DNA of 64,000 nucleotides from MWBV01 sp964447315. Lineage in GTDB: Archaea; Nanobdellota; Nanobdellia; Pacearchaeales; GW2011-AR1. The stretch covers positions 40,208-104,207 of the forward strand of contig CAYURQ010000001.1 of NCBI GenBank assembly GCA_964447315.1. The letters run 5' to 3'. Shown piece by piece: positions 24,163 to 32,275 of this stretch (the stretch's first letter is position 1; the number at the start of each line of letters is the position of its first letter). A program made the translations under genes and the position numbers. A model generated the notes under the pieces. The model saw only the letters and a program-made list of their open reading frames with translations. It did not search any database and was not told where the DNA came from.

Positions 24163-24494
24163 TTAGTCATGCATTGCATAGGTATATTTGCTATAGGAAT
24201 TTGTTTTATTCCTGCTTTTTCATCTTCTAATCCCACCCCAATAAATAATTGATCTCTGCTTGGTTTTACAATAAGATTTAATTTTTCAAAGTCTTTTATT
24301 TGTTGTATATTAAACCCTATTGCCTCAAGAAAATTAGAAAACTCTCTTACTTCTAAACTAACTACTTTTCCGTTTCCAGTAGTGCTAATAATAAAATCTC
24401 CAAAGCTAAAATTCTTCTTAACTTTCTCATTATCTTGAATAGAAGCCACAATTAAGCTGTCTGTATTCTCATCATATTTAGAGACTTTTATCAT
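24159..24494 (-). CDS. block gene B, copy 2, 111 aa
   Basis: Identical to 19464-19799 (DUF2283-like KYDENTDSL start and G-x-VVSLEV segment). Convergent with gene A copy 2. Confidence 0.5.
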   Translation of the reverse strand: MIKVSKYDENTDSLIVASIQDNEKVKKNFSFGDFIISTTGNGKVVSLEVREFSNFLEAIGFNIQQIKDFEKLNLIVKPSRDQLFIGVGLEDEKAGIKQIPIANIPMQCMTN

Positions 24495-24594
24495 ATTTTA
24501 TAATAATATTTTGTTTATTTATACCTTTCTATTCATCTTCTAGAGGCAAGTAAAACATATAAATCTTAATAAATAATTAAAACTCCTTTTCTTA

Positions 24595-25383
24595 ATGGGA
24601 ATTGATTCATCTGAAGCAAATCAAATAATAAACGCTATTGATTTTGTAAATCATCATTATGGAGGTTCTGCAAAAGTTACTGGAGAATTCTTTTGTAAAG
24701 ACTGTAATGAGAAATTTCCTTCTGGAGAATTTCGTTATGATAAAGGAGGGTATATTCCAGGGCCAGGTTTAATTAATTTGTCTTCTGAAAGGGCTGCATT
24801 TCCCCTTCATGAGTTTCATACTGTTCTTGCTTTAAAAGATTCTGATGAGATCTATGAAAAAAGAGTGATTTTAGACTTATTTAATAAATCAAGAAACTGG
24901 AATTTTTATGATGTTCCAGAAAGATGCTTTGAGGATTATATGAAAATAATGAAAACAAGCTCACTAATTTCTATTGCTAGTCTAGAAGCTAATCATTGGT
25001 GTTATTCACTTCATTCAACACCAGATTTTACAGAAGAAGAAATGCTGGAGGATCCTATTAAAAGGGATATTCTAGAAATGGATAGGAAGATTAATCTTAG
25101 GCCAAATAAATTAGAAAATGAGGTTAAACCAGAAATAAATCGGGTTTTCAAAGACATAATTGGTAATAGAGAAATTCCAATAATTTATATTATTCCAGAA
25201 GAATTTAGAGGAGATTTTGGAGAGGAATATTATAAAAGGGATTTTATTGAAGCAACATACAATACTTTTAAAGCAAAGAACATACTTTTTCCAGATGAAA
25301 AAAGAAATTCTGTTATTAAAATAATTGATTCTTACTTTAAAGAAGCAGAATTAAAGCATGAAAGACACCCTTCTCCTTTTTAG
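24595..25383 (+). CDS. block gene C, copy 2, 262 aa
   Basis: Identical to 19900-20688, with the CKDC and LHEFHT motifs unchanged. Convergent with M2', sharing the TTAG stop overlap. Confidence 0.55.
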   Translation: MGIDSSEANQIINAIDFVNHHYGGSAKVTGEFFCKDCNEKFPSGEFRYDKGGYIPGPGLINLSSERAAFPLHEFHTVLALKDSDEIYEKRVILDLFNKSRNWNFYDVPERCFEDYMKIMKTSSLISIASLEANHWCYSLHSTPDFTEEEMLEDPIKRDILEMDRKINLRPNKLENEVKPEINRVFKDIIGNREIPIIYIIPEEFRGDFGEEYYKRDFIEATYNTFKAKNILFPDEKRNSVIKIIDSYFKEAELKHERHPSPF

Positions 25384-25682
25384 GATTCTTCATCCTCTTC
25401 TAAAACAAGTAAACTAAGTAAAACAATTAATACTCCTGCAACAAGAGATATTACCCATGACAACCATCCTAATTCTAGTGTTTTAAACTTGATTATCAGG
25501 AAACCTGCAATACCAAGCAATCCTATAAATATGTAATCTTTAGGTTTTATTTTTTCTTTAATAATTGGAGCGTGTTCTGAAAATACATCAAGAATTCCAG
25601 TAACAATTACAACAACTAATAAGATATTTAAGTTAAGATAAGTGCTAACAAGTCCTGCCCATATTTGCTCAATTAATAACAA
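25380..25682 (-). CDS. small membrane protein M2', 100 aa
   Basis: Identical to 20685-20987. Fourth copy of the M gene in the window; TTG start or start-less as in the other copies. Confidence 0.6.
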   Translation of the reverse strand: MLLIEQIWAGLVSTYLNLNILLVVVIVTGILDVFSEHAPIIKEKIKPKDYIFIGLLGIAGFLIIKFKTLELGWLSWVISLVAGVLIVLLSLLVLEEDEES

Positions 25683-25798
25683 TATTAGATAAGTTACTAA
25701 GACTGTTTGAAAGGTGTGATTTACTAGGGATGTGTTGTGTCCACGGAATAGGAGGTGTTGGAGTGAGGGTTTGGGAATGTTGATAGGATTATTTTAAT

Positions 25799-26440
25799 TT
25801 ATATAGAAGAATTAATATCTCCATGCACTACTAATGATTGATAATTTTCAAATAAGAAAGGGGCATAAAATTGGGCTTCTGGAAAATCTTTAGTTGTACT
25901 TAGATACCAAATATTCTCTTCCATTTTATCTTTAGCTCTTTCAACTGACTTTTCTATAGTAGAACCTTCTATTAATGCTTTAACAAGGATATTTGAGGGT
26001 TCTAAAAATAATTTTGCTATTTTATCTCTTCTTGGAGATGCCTCCTGATTAGGATCTTTCCCAAGATTAAAATCTCTCTCATATCCAATAAAACAAATGG
26101 CTCCTTTAGTAACTATTATCTTCCCTAGTTTTTGTCCTGATGAACAAGTTAGGGAATAAACAACCATGCCTGAAAGAACTTTTGCATTTTCTTTAGAGAT
26201 TATTATCTCATTTTTATGCCCAGCAATCAAATCAGGATTACCATGCCCATTAAACATAATAAAATCTGGTTTTTGCTTTTTTATAATTTTTAAGATTTCT
26301 TTTTTATTTGCTTTTTCTCTTTCCCTATTTATTGTTTTGTTTCCTCTTTCTTTCGAATATTTAACTAATTCTTTACTATAATAATATAAATAAGAGAGGG
26401 TCCCATCATGCTCGGGTCTGGAAAAAATAATATTACTCAT
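25799..26440 (-). CDS. block gene D, copy 2: caspase-like protein, 213 aa
   Basis: Identical to 21104-21745, with His66 (NGHG) and Cys99 (TCSSG) retained, so both copies should be catalytically equivalent if the protein is active. Last gene of the F-E-D operon copy 2. Confidence 0.7.
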   Translation of the reverse strand: MSNIIFSRPEHDGTLSYLYYYSKELVKYSKERGNKTINREREKANKKEILKIIKKQKPDFIMFNGHGNPDLIAGHKNEIIISKENAKVLSGMVVYSLTCSSGQKLGKIIVTKGAICFIGYERDFNLGKDPNQEASPRRDKIAKLFLEPSNILVKALIEGSTIEKSVERAKDKMEENIWYLSTTKDFPEAQFYAPFLFENYQSLVVHGDINSSI

Positions 26441-26442
26441 AA

Positions 26443-26679
26443 TTATTGTTTTACTAAAAAACCTCTTTTGAAAGCTTTAAGATAGTTTAATTGGATTTCA
26501 ACTATTCTATTTCCAATATCTGTATTATCTTCTATGTTTTTTATCAACTCATCTCTTTTCATAAATTTTCCATCAGACATTCCAAATGAAACACTTACAT
26601 TTGGGGAAGCCTGCCTAATTCTTTCTATGACTATTTCTTTCTTTAACTGATCTATATTCTCTTGTTTATTTTCTTTCAT
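26443..26679 (-). CDS. block gene E, copy 2, 78 aa
   Basis: Identical to 21748-21984. Overlaps F copy 2 by ATGA and precedes the caspase-like gene by 2 nt. Confidence 0.6.
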   Translation of the reverse strand: MKENKQENIDQLKKEIVIERIRQASPNVSVSFGMSDGKFMKRDELIKNIEDNTDIGNRIVEIQLNYLKAFKRGFLVKQ

Positions 26680-26858
26680 ATTATTTCTAACTCTTTTAGT
26701 ATTTTTAATATTTTCTCTCCATTTTCTGTCTTATTCTTTATTTCTTGGTAAGCAAGATTCCAACTTATTGGATTTTTATCTATAATTACTATTGTATTGT
26801 TTCTTTCTTTTATAGGCACTCCAGAATAAACTTTAAAGAAATCTTCTTCATTTACCAT
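26676..26858 (-). CDS. block gene F, copy 2, 60 aa
   Basis: Identical to 21981-22163; first gene of the second F-E-D operon. Confidence 0.55.
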   Translation of the reverse strand: MVNEEDFFKVYSGVPIKERNNTIVIIDKNPISWNLAYQEIKNKTENGEKILKILKELEII

Positions 26859-26892
26859 TATTAAATTAGTAAATTAATCTTTTTAATTTTTG

Positions 26893-26931
26893 TCATTTCT
26901 TTTTCCTCGGCTTATTCCAATAAGGACTTTG
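26893..26931 (-). pseudogene. 3'-terminal zinc-ribbon gene fragment, copy 2
   Basis: Duplicate of 22198-22236 (encodes SPYWNKPRKKK-stop), matching the 3' end of the intact gene at 33419-33556. Confidence 0.6.
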
Positions 26932-27041
26932 GGGTTTCATGAAACACTGAAGAGAAAAGGATATTTAAATGCTGTTTTTTGGAGTGTGGGTAAAACAATT
27001 CATCTTAATCTATATATTTTTTAATTAATGATTCTATAATT

Positions 27042-27302
27042 TTAATTATACACTTTATCTCTTTTATCAATTTTTACTATCAAAATTATTTTCTGAGCTT
27101 CTTTAATTTTATATAATGCTCTAAAGTACCCAATTCTATACCTAAAAACCATCTCATTATTATCTCTCCCAATAAACTTTGAATCACTTGGTACAGGAGT
27201 ATTTTCAAGGTTTTTTAATCTCTTTTCAATCCTTTCTCTTTCTTTGGTATCTAATTTGTTTAAAAAATCCTGGGCTTTAACAGACAGCTCTACAGAATAC
27301 AT
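27042..27302 (-). CDS. RelE/ParE-type toxin, copy 2, 86 aa
   Basis: Identical to 22347-22607. Both toxin copies have their own antitoxin gene, so either antitoxin should neutralise both toxins. Confidence 0.85.
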   Translation of the reverse strand: MYSVELSVKAQDFLNKLDTKERERIEKRLKNLENTPVPSDSKFIGRDNNEMVFRYRIGYFRALYKIKEAQKIILIVKIDKRDKVYN

Positions 27303-27303
27303 T

Positions 27304-27465
27304 TTACAGTCTCTTTGTTCTGCCTTCTTTTAAATCTTCTTCAGCTTGATTTAAAGAGTTTATGTCGTCTTGGGTTAGAGTTACATCTATTATGTGCTCC
27401 TTTAAAGAATCCATATCTTTTTTTAAATTGTCTAGTTTACTTATGATTAATTCTTCGTTTTCCAT
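27304..27465 (-). CDS. antitoxin, copy 2, 53 aa
   Basis: Duplicate of 22609-22770: MENEELIISKLDNLKKDM start and the same one-base spacing to the toxin ATG. Confidence 0.75.
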   Translation of the reverse strand: MENEELIISKLDNLKKDMDSLKEHIIDVTLTQDDINSLNQAEEDLKEGRTKRL

Positions 27466-27500
27466 ATCTTCCAATATAAAAATAACTATATAATCTTTTC

Positions 27501-27553
27501 GTATTTTTTATTTTTCATAAGGGGTGTTGGTTGGAGCATTTTAGGGAGTATTG
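27501..27553 (+). pseudogene. 3' GCWLEH gene fragment (boundary element 2)
   Basis: Duplicate of the first part of 22806-22880 (VFFIFHKGCWLEHFREY). Here the similarity ends at the block boundary and is followed by GGGGAGGAAGGGAAAAGTAG, which resembles the sequence following the element at 28611-28657. The 180 nt from 27554 to 27734 hold a promoter for the 27735 gene (TTTATAAAT near 27687) and nothing else recognised. Confidence 0.6.
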
Positions 27554-27734
27554 GGGGAGGAAGGGAAAAGTAGATAAATATTCATTAAACAATAATATCA
27601 CAATGAGAAAAAGTTTATATATCCCGCATTGTTTGATAAATTATGAGAGTAAAATGGGGGGTGAATGTATTTTCTGAAAGATAGTTTTATAAATATAATT
27701 AAATCTCTCTTTTATAAAGATTTTAAGTAAAAAA

Positions 27735-27989
27735 ATGGAACAGCAATTTATGACAAATAATTCAGATAATTTGCAAGAACTCTTTGATTCTAAAAAAAAT
27801 GAAGTTGTTTCTCTTTGTAAGGAAGTTGCTGAAAATGAATTTGACTTATTTGAATTTAATCTTTTCTTAGCTTCTATGGGGAAGAAAAAATTAGATGAAT
27901 CTACTAAGAAAGTAAGAGAACTTAGAAAGAAAGTAGATAAAGGAAAGATTGATTTAACAAAAGACGAAGATATGTTGGATGATTATTAA
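27735..27989 (+). CDS. hypothetical acidic helical protein, 84 aa
   Basis: Helical protein with Lys/Glu-rich heptad-like segments (STKKVRELRKKVDKGKIDLTKDEDML) and an acidic tail. Not recognised. It converges with the PIN-like gene, overlapping by 4 bases at the stop codons (27986-27989). It could be the antidote of that gene, but the convergent orientation argues against a classic operon. Confidence 0.45.
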   Translation: MEQQFMTNNSDNLQELFDSKKNEVVSLCKEVAENEFDLFEFNLFLASMGKKKLDESTKKVRELRKKVDKGKIDLTKDEDMLDDY

Positions 27990-28570
27990 TGCCTTTTCTT
28001 TTTATTAGAATGTTTATTTTTTGAAAAATTTCTTAACATCTTATTTACCTCTTGTTCTGATCCAGGTTCTATAATTGTTGGTACATCCAAATCAATATTT
28101 AAATAATTACAAGGATCTTGAAAATCTCTTCTATTATTTGTTGAGATGCAATTTATTCCAGCAATACAATATACAGATATTATTCTTAAATCATTATCCC
28201 CTGCCTTCCAATTATTGTCTTTTCTTTCTGTTTTTAGTTTGTCAAAAAGTGCATTTACCTTGGCTTGATTTACATCTTTCTTTTTTATGGGTTTTATCCT
28301 ATTTCTTCTTAAAAAATTAAAGATTTCTCTTTTATTTAATTCTTTATCTGGATTCTTTTTAGATAACAGATTTAATAATTCACTAAAAACAATATAATTT
28401 GTATGAAGAAAATTGCCTCTTTTTGCAATTCTAGGCCTATATCCCCAAGTTCCTTTTTCATTTTCCATCCAAGAAAAAGAGTTATCTGTATCTAAACCAA
28501 TTTTTCTTAAAATTTTATTTCTTGCTACAACTCTTTCCATATGAATAACCTTCTTTTTCTTATTATCCAT
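27986..28570 (-). CDS. PIN-like domain protein, 194 aa
   Basis: The C-terminal part NDLRIISVYCIAGINCISTNNRRDF matches the end of PIN-domain nucleases (acidic residue, hydrophobic helix, G-x-x-x-x-T-N-x-x-DF), a fold used by VapC-type RNases. Earlier segments are Lys-rich helices (NKREIFNFLRRNRIKPIKKKD) and the basic N-terminus MDNKKKKVIHMERVV. The first acidic motif of PIN domains is not obvious, so activity is uncertain. The ATG at 28570 is used; the open frame further upstream covers a repeat and is unlikely to be coding. Confidence 0.5.
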   Translation of the reverse strand: MDNKKKKVIHMERVVARNKILRKIGLDTDNSFSWMENEKGTWGYRPRIAKRGNFLHTNYIVFSELLNLLSKKNPDKELNKREIFNFLRRNRIKPIKKKDVNQAKVNALFDKLKTERKDNNWKAGDNDLRIISVYCIAGINCISTNNRRDFQDPCNYLNIDLDVPTIIEPGSEQEVNKMLRNFSKNKHSNKKKRH

Positions 28571-28610
28571 TATTTGTTTAATCAAACTAAATTTAAAAAT
28601 ATATAGCAAG

Positions 28611-28657
28611 ATTAAAGAATTTTTTATTTTCCATAGGGGGTGTTGGTTGGAGCATTT
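28611..28657 (+). repeat. boundary element 3: 47-bp exact repeat of the 33647 gene's 3' part
   Basis: 47 consecutive bases (ATTAAAGAATTTTTTATTTT, CCATAGGGGGTGTTGGTTGG, AGCATTT) are identical to 33752-33798 in the intact zinc-finger gene. In frame they encode EFFIFHRGCWLEH. After the repeat the frame continues differently and ends at a TAG after about 10 codons. Confidence 0.8.
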
Positions 28658-28718
28658 GGGGGAGTGTTTGGAGGGAGAGAGGGAAAAGTAGATAAATGTT
28701 AAAACAATCTCTTTTTTT

Positions 28719-29588
28719 ATGGAGATTGCATCAGTTATAGAAATAGGAAGCAAGTTTTTATCCTATGTTCTTGGGTTTTCAAGCATAGAATCAAATGAGA
28801 TGGTGTTATACAGAATTCTTGCAGTATTTATTCTTGGTTGGTTGTGCTTATTTGGTTTTTTAATCATAAGAAAATCAAAATCCTTAAAACATTGGAGAAT
28901 TCCCCATTTAGTTAGTATTAGTGCCATAATCTTAGTAAGTTCAGTTGGATTTTTTATTAGTTATATTCTCATATTAAATTTTAATATGTTAATTATTATA
29001 ACAGAAAATATAAATGAACCAATAAACTTTCTAACAGTACTCTTTTTTATGATTTTTTACATTTCATTTGGTCTTGATTCAATAAATAAAAAATTAGGGA
29101 ATGGGGAAAACTCTGAAGAATTAATTCCAAAAGAGGTGGGAATCTTTGTCTGGAGATCAATTATGCTTGGATTTGGATTGCTAGTTGTTGTATTGTCCCA
29201 ATTATTTCTATTAAAATATCTAGGGAGACTTCCTTTTGACTTAAATGTTTCTCCATCTCCTCCTTGGTTTTATTTAGCTGCGTTTCTTTTCTTTTTTTTA
29301 GCTGGAATTCTCCTTTGTTATTTTTCACTTGCAAGAAAAAAATCTACTGAATTTTTTAATAAAATGGACAAATTTATGGAAAATAATCTTAGAGTGCCAT
29401 TCATTTTTATGTTTGTTATTTTCATAATAATATTAATAGATAAAATAATAAGAAAAGATTCTGATAATTTAATACGTTCAGCTTTTATAAGCGCAGTTTT
29501 CTTAGTTATTTCTATTTTTATTAAAAAAATAAATAAGTGGGTAGTAGATTTTTTGAAAAATCTGGGTACTTTGGAAAAGAAAAAGTAA
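28719..29588 (+). CDS. multi-pass membrane protein, 289 aa
   Basis: About seven to eight hydrophobic helices (for example YRILAVFILGWLCLFGFLII, ISAIILVSSVGFFISYILIL, FMFVIFIIILI), separated by short charged loops. No transporter or enzyme motif is recognised. The ATG is 60 nt after boundary element 3. Followed by a small ORF on the same strand. Likely a new cassette member of the accessory region; function unknown. Confidence 0.6.
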   Translation: MEIASVIEIGSKFLSYVLGFSSIESNEMVLYRILAVFILGWLCLFGFLIIRKSKSLKHWRIPHLVSISAIILVSSVGFFISYILILNFNMLIIITENINEPINFLTVLFFMIFYISFGLDSINKKLGNGENSEELIPKEVGIFVWRSIMLGFGLLVVVLSQLFLLKYLGRLPFDLNVSPSPPWFYLAAFLFFFLAGILLCYFSLARKKSTEFFNKMDKFMENNLRVPFIFMFVIFIIILIDKIIRKDSDNLIRSAFISAVFLVISIFIKKINKWVVDFLKNLGTLEKKK

Positions 29589-29614
29589 TTAAACTTAAAA
29601 GCTTCTTTAAAAAT

Positions 29615-29788
29615 ATGAAAGATTATATTGAAAATGCCGAAGTTGTTATAGAAGATGAAATGACTGTCAAAGGTTCTGTAGAGATTGATGAAGATGGAAC
29701 AGTCACAATAATCAGGGGTGATGGCAGATATAGAGGAAAAAGAGTTTTAACCCATATTTCTAAGTGCATTATAAAAGAATTATCTTGA
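29615..29788 (+). CDS. hypothetical beta-rich protein, 57 aa
   Basis: Sequence MKDYIENAEVVIEDEMTVKG, SVEIDEDGTVTIIRGDG, RYRGKRVLTHISK suggests alternating beta strands like one or two bactofilin-type or barrel-sandwich turns, but it is too short to assign. The reading frame is open further upstream over the end of the membrane-protein gene; the ATG at 29615 avoids that overlap. Confidence 0.4.
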   Translation: MKDYIENAEVVIEDEMTVKGSVEIDEDGTVTIIRGDGRYRGKRVLTHISKCIIKELS

Positions 29789-29873
29789 TTTAGTTTCTCC
29801 ACAAATTACTAATCTCCCTGAATGAATTTATAAGAAAAGTGAATTATTTAAATCCTATTCTATATAAGGAAGT

Positions 29874-31217
29874 ATGAAAAAACTCCACACAATTCTTCTA
29901 ATAGGGTTTATCCTATTAGCTGTAATACTTAATTTTTTACCTAGGTTGGATTATAATTATCCAATACATGTAGATGAGTATGTTCATATTCAGTATGGGA
30001 ATCACTTATCTGGTGGGGCTCCCCTTTATTTTGGAGGAGAGTATAATAGTCTGGAAGCAGGGTTTCATTATTTAATTGCTACTCTTAATTCTATTGGGGT
30101 TCCATATTTGACTATGTTTCAGTTTTTTGCTTCAATAATAACTATTCTTATTTGTTTAGGAGTATTTATTTTGGCTAGGAGATTATTTAATGAAAGAGCA
30201 GGAGTATATGCTGTTTTATTTATTGCTGTTTTAAAATCAACAACAATGATTTTAGGGCCTATGTTCTTTGTTCCAATGGCTATTGGAATGTTTTTTATTG
30301 CAATGATTTTGTTTTTAATTGAAATAGGTAGTAAAGCCTGGATACTTTTCCTTGCAGGAATTTTAATGATTCATCCTCCAACTGCAACTGCAATTTTATT
30401 GTTAATTAATATTAGGTTTATTTTCTTAAAGAAAAATTATATAAAGAACTTAGGTTATCAGGCAATTGCAGGATTAATTGCCCTGCCAATGTATATTCCT
30501 CACTTCATAAGCAAAGGAGTAGAAACAATTAATTCTCTATCTTTTACTCCAATAGTAAGTGCATTATTTATTCCGAGATTTTTAACTTATTTTGTAATAT
30601 TAATAGTAATTGCAGGAATTTATTTTACAGCAGAGAAAAAGAAGTATTCAATAATAACTTATGCTATTTCATTGCTGATATTTATATTTATATTTTATAA
30701 ATTTAGAATAGAAGTGTTTATTCCATATCCAAGAGCATTAATGTATCTTTTTGTTGTATTTGCTCTTTTGTTTGGATATGGGTCTTCAGAATTAATTAAA
30801 CTTTCAAAGAATAAAAAAATACAAGCAGTAATTCTTATTTTAATAATAGCTTTGACATTAATATTTGCACTCCCTTCAAAAATAACTTCTACAAAAGAGC
30901 ATTTTCAGATAATGGATGATAAAGATTATCAGGCATTTAATTATATTAAAGAAAACACTCTTGAAAATTCAATAATTCTTGCAGATCCCTGGAAAGCAAA
31001 TGCAATAACTCCTTTTGCTGAAAGAGTAGTTTACACTAGGATAGTTCAGGGGCCTAATGAAGAAAGTGAAATAAAAAACCAAGAATCTTATGATTTTTTT
31101 AAAAACAATTGTGAGGATATTAATTTCCTTGTTAATAATCAGATAAATGTTGTGTATGGGGAGTGTGGGAATTCTTCTTTGGAGATGGTTTATGAGAATG
31201 TTTATTTTCTTAGATAA
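29874..31217 (+). CDS. GT-C-type membrane glycosyltransferase-like protein, 447 aa
   Basis: N-terminal signal-anchor helix followed by YNYPIHVDEYVHIQYGNHL, where the acidic pair after the first membrane helix (HVDEYVH, about residues 36-42) is the DxD/ExD-like motif of GT-C enzymes (oligosaccharyltransferase, PMT/ArnT-like) that use polyprenyl-phosphate sugars. About ten more hydrophobic helices follow, then a soluble C-terminal part starting after ALPSKITSTKE with Cys residues (NNCEDINF, YGECGNS). Predicted to glycosylate lipid or protein outside the cell membrane. Alone on this strand. Confidence 0.65.
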   Translation: MKKLHTILLIGFILLAVILNFLPRLDYNYPIHVDEYVHIQYGNHLSGGAPLYFGGEYNSLEAGFHYLIATLNSIGVPYLTMFQFFASIITILICLGVFILARRLFNERAGVYAVLFIAVLKSTTMILGPMFFVPMAIGMFFIAMILFLIEIGSKAWILFLAGILMIHPPTATAILLLINIRFIFLKKNYIKNLGYQAIAGLIALPMYIPHFISKGVETINSLSFTPIVSALFIPRFLTYFVILIVIAGIYFTAEKKKYSIITYAISLLIFIFIFYKFRIEVFIPYPRALMYLFVVFALLFGYGSSELIKLSKNKKIQAVILILIIALTLIFALPSKITSTKEHFQIMDDKDYQAFNYIKENTLENSIILADPWKANAITPFAERVVYTRIVQGPNEESEIKNQESYDFFKNNCEDINFLVNNQINVVYGECGNSSLEMVYENVYFLR

Positions 31218-31292
31218 ACAAATAAAGTATTAAGTAACCCTATAATTAAAGTAATCAAACCCTTATATTCTTTTTTTATAATGTTTATTTGA

Positions 31293-31775
31293 CTAAGAAT
31301 AATGAGATATCCTATTTCTATCTTCTATTGAATAATCCCTTTCTTCTTGAGGTGGTTCATAGTGAGATTCATTTTTATTTTCAGGCTCGTCTTTTTCAGT
31401 AAGAACCATCCAGCTTAATAAAATAATAATTAATCCTCCTAGTATTGCAATTGCATAACCAATCCAACCTAAATCTTTTAACTTAAGATAAATAATTCCT
31501 GCTCCTAATATTCCTAAAATAATTATGAAAACTTTGTCTTTCCATGTTATTGGCTTTTCTTTTTGTTTCTTTATTTTTGGAGGAAAAATAATGCTTATTG
31601 CTCCAACAATGATTACTGCAAACATGAACCAATTAATATTAATCAAGGAATCAATTGTTGTTTGATAAAATTCTCTTAATAACAAGGTAATTAAAAACAA
31701 GAACAACAATATTTGAAATGTTGTGTGAAATATGTGCTTCACATGTTCTATTATTATTTTTTGTTTTCTGTTCAT
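31293..31775 (-). CDS. full-length relative of the M membrane proteins, 160 aa
   Basis: Membrane protein with a proper ATG (overlapping the HIT gene stop by ATGA). Its central and C-terminal parts match the M copies: HVKHIFHT near the start, KDKVFIIILGILGAGIIYLK, LKDLGWIGYAIAILGGLIIILLSWMVL, then an acidic tail extended by about 30 residues. It shows what the intact gene looks like and that M1/M2 lack the N-terminal MNRKQKIIIE part. Last gene of the operon 33556-31293. Function unknown. Confidence 0.65.
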   Translation of the reverse strand: MNRKQKIIIEHVKHIFHTTFQILLFLFLITLLLREFYQTTIDSLININWFMFAVIIVGAISIIFPPKIKKQKEKPITWKDKVFIIILGILGAGIIYLKLKDLGWIGYAIAILGGLIIILLSWMVLTEKDEPENKNESHYEPPQEERDYSIEDRNRISHYS

Positions 31776-32275
31776 TCTACCTTAACCTTCTTTAATTTAT
31801 CTGCAAGAGCTTTTAATTCTTCATCTGAAGCTCTTGGACCTTCAATAGAAGTTATATATCCTGGATATTCTTTGAAAAAAACTTCTAAATCATCTAAATA
31901 TTGTTTCCATTCCCCTTTTTTAAGATGTTCTGTTTTATGCATAGGAAAAAGCTTAGTATGGGTATGATCTATTCCCATTCCTTCTGCCATAAGTCCAACT
32001 CTTCCAACATCCTTGAAATGTTTTTTTAATATTTTAGATACTTTTTTTGATGCAATTATAAGTTCTTTTAAATTGTTATCTTGTAAATCAAGAACATCGC
32101 TTTTTAGATGTTTTTTAGTTATAACTACTGTTGAACCCTCTGTACTTGGAAAAGGAGATAAAAATGCCATGTGTTTTTTATCTTCCCAGAATAATCCATG
32201 AAGAGGAATGTTTCCTTTAACTATTTCACAGAAAATGCATTTTCCCTCTTTTGTTTTTGAATCATAGTTTGCCAT
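31772..32275 (-). CDS. HIT-family protein, 167 aa
   Basis: HIT (histidine triad) proteins are nucleotide hydrolases or transferases. The N-terminal zinc-type segment CIFCEIVKGNIPLHGLFWEDKKHMAFLSPFPSTEGSTVVITKKH is typical. The active-site motif reads GIDHTHTKLFPMH, so the third triad position is Lys (HTHTK) where the family has His (HxHxH), although a further His follows in PMHKT. Starts in TAATG overlap with the upstream gene's stop and overlaps the next gene, so it sits within a four-gene operon. Substrate uncertain. Confidence 0.85.
   Translation of the reverse strand: MANYDSKTKEGKCIFCEIVKGNIPLHGLFWEDKKHMAFLSPFPSTEGSTVVITKKHLKSDVLDLQDNNLKELIIASKKVSKILKKHFKDVGRVGLMAEGMGIDHTHTKLFPMHKTEHLKKGEWKQYLDDLEVFFKEYPGYITSIEGPRASDEELKALADKLKKVKVE

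Larger units (their letters stand above)
23402..27553. repeat. 4152-bp duplicated block, copy 2
   Basis: Second copy of 18707-22858 at a constant offset of 4695. All encoded proteins are identical and all intergenic lines compared match. After GAGTATTG at 27546-27553 the sequences diverge (GGGGAGGAAGG here, TAAATTAAA in copy 1). Confidence 0.9.

Noticed and set aside
18707..27553. Duplicated block as a composite transposon
   Set aside because: No transposase or terminal inverted repeats were found; the ends fall inside gene fragments.
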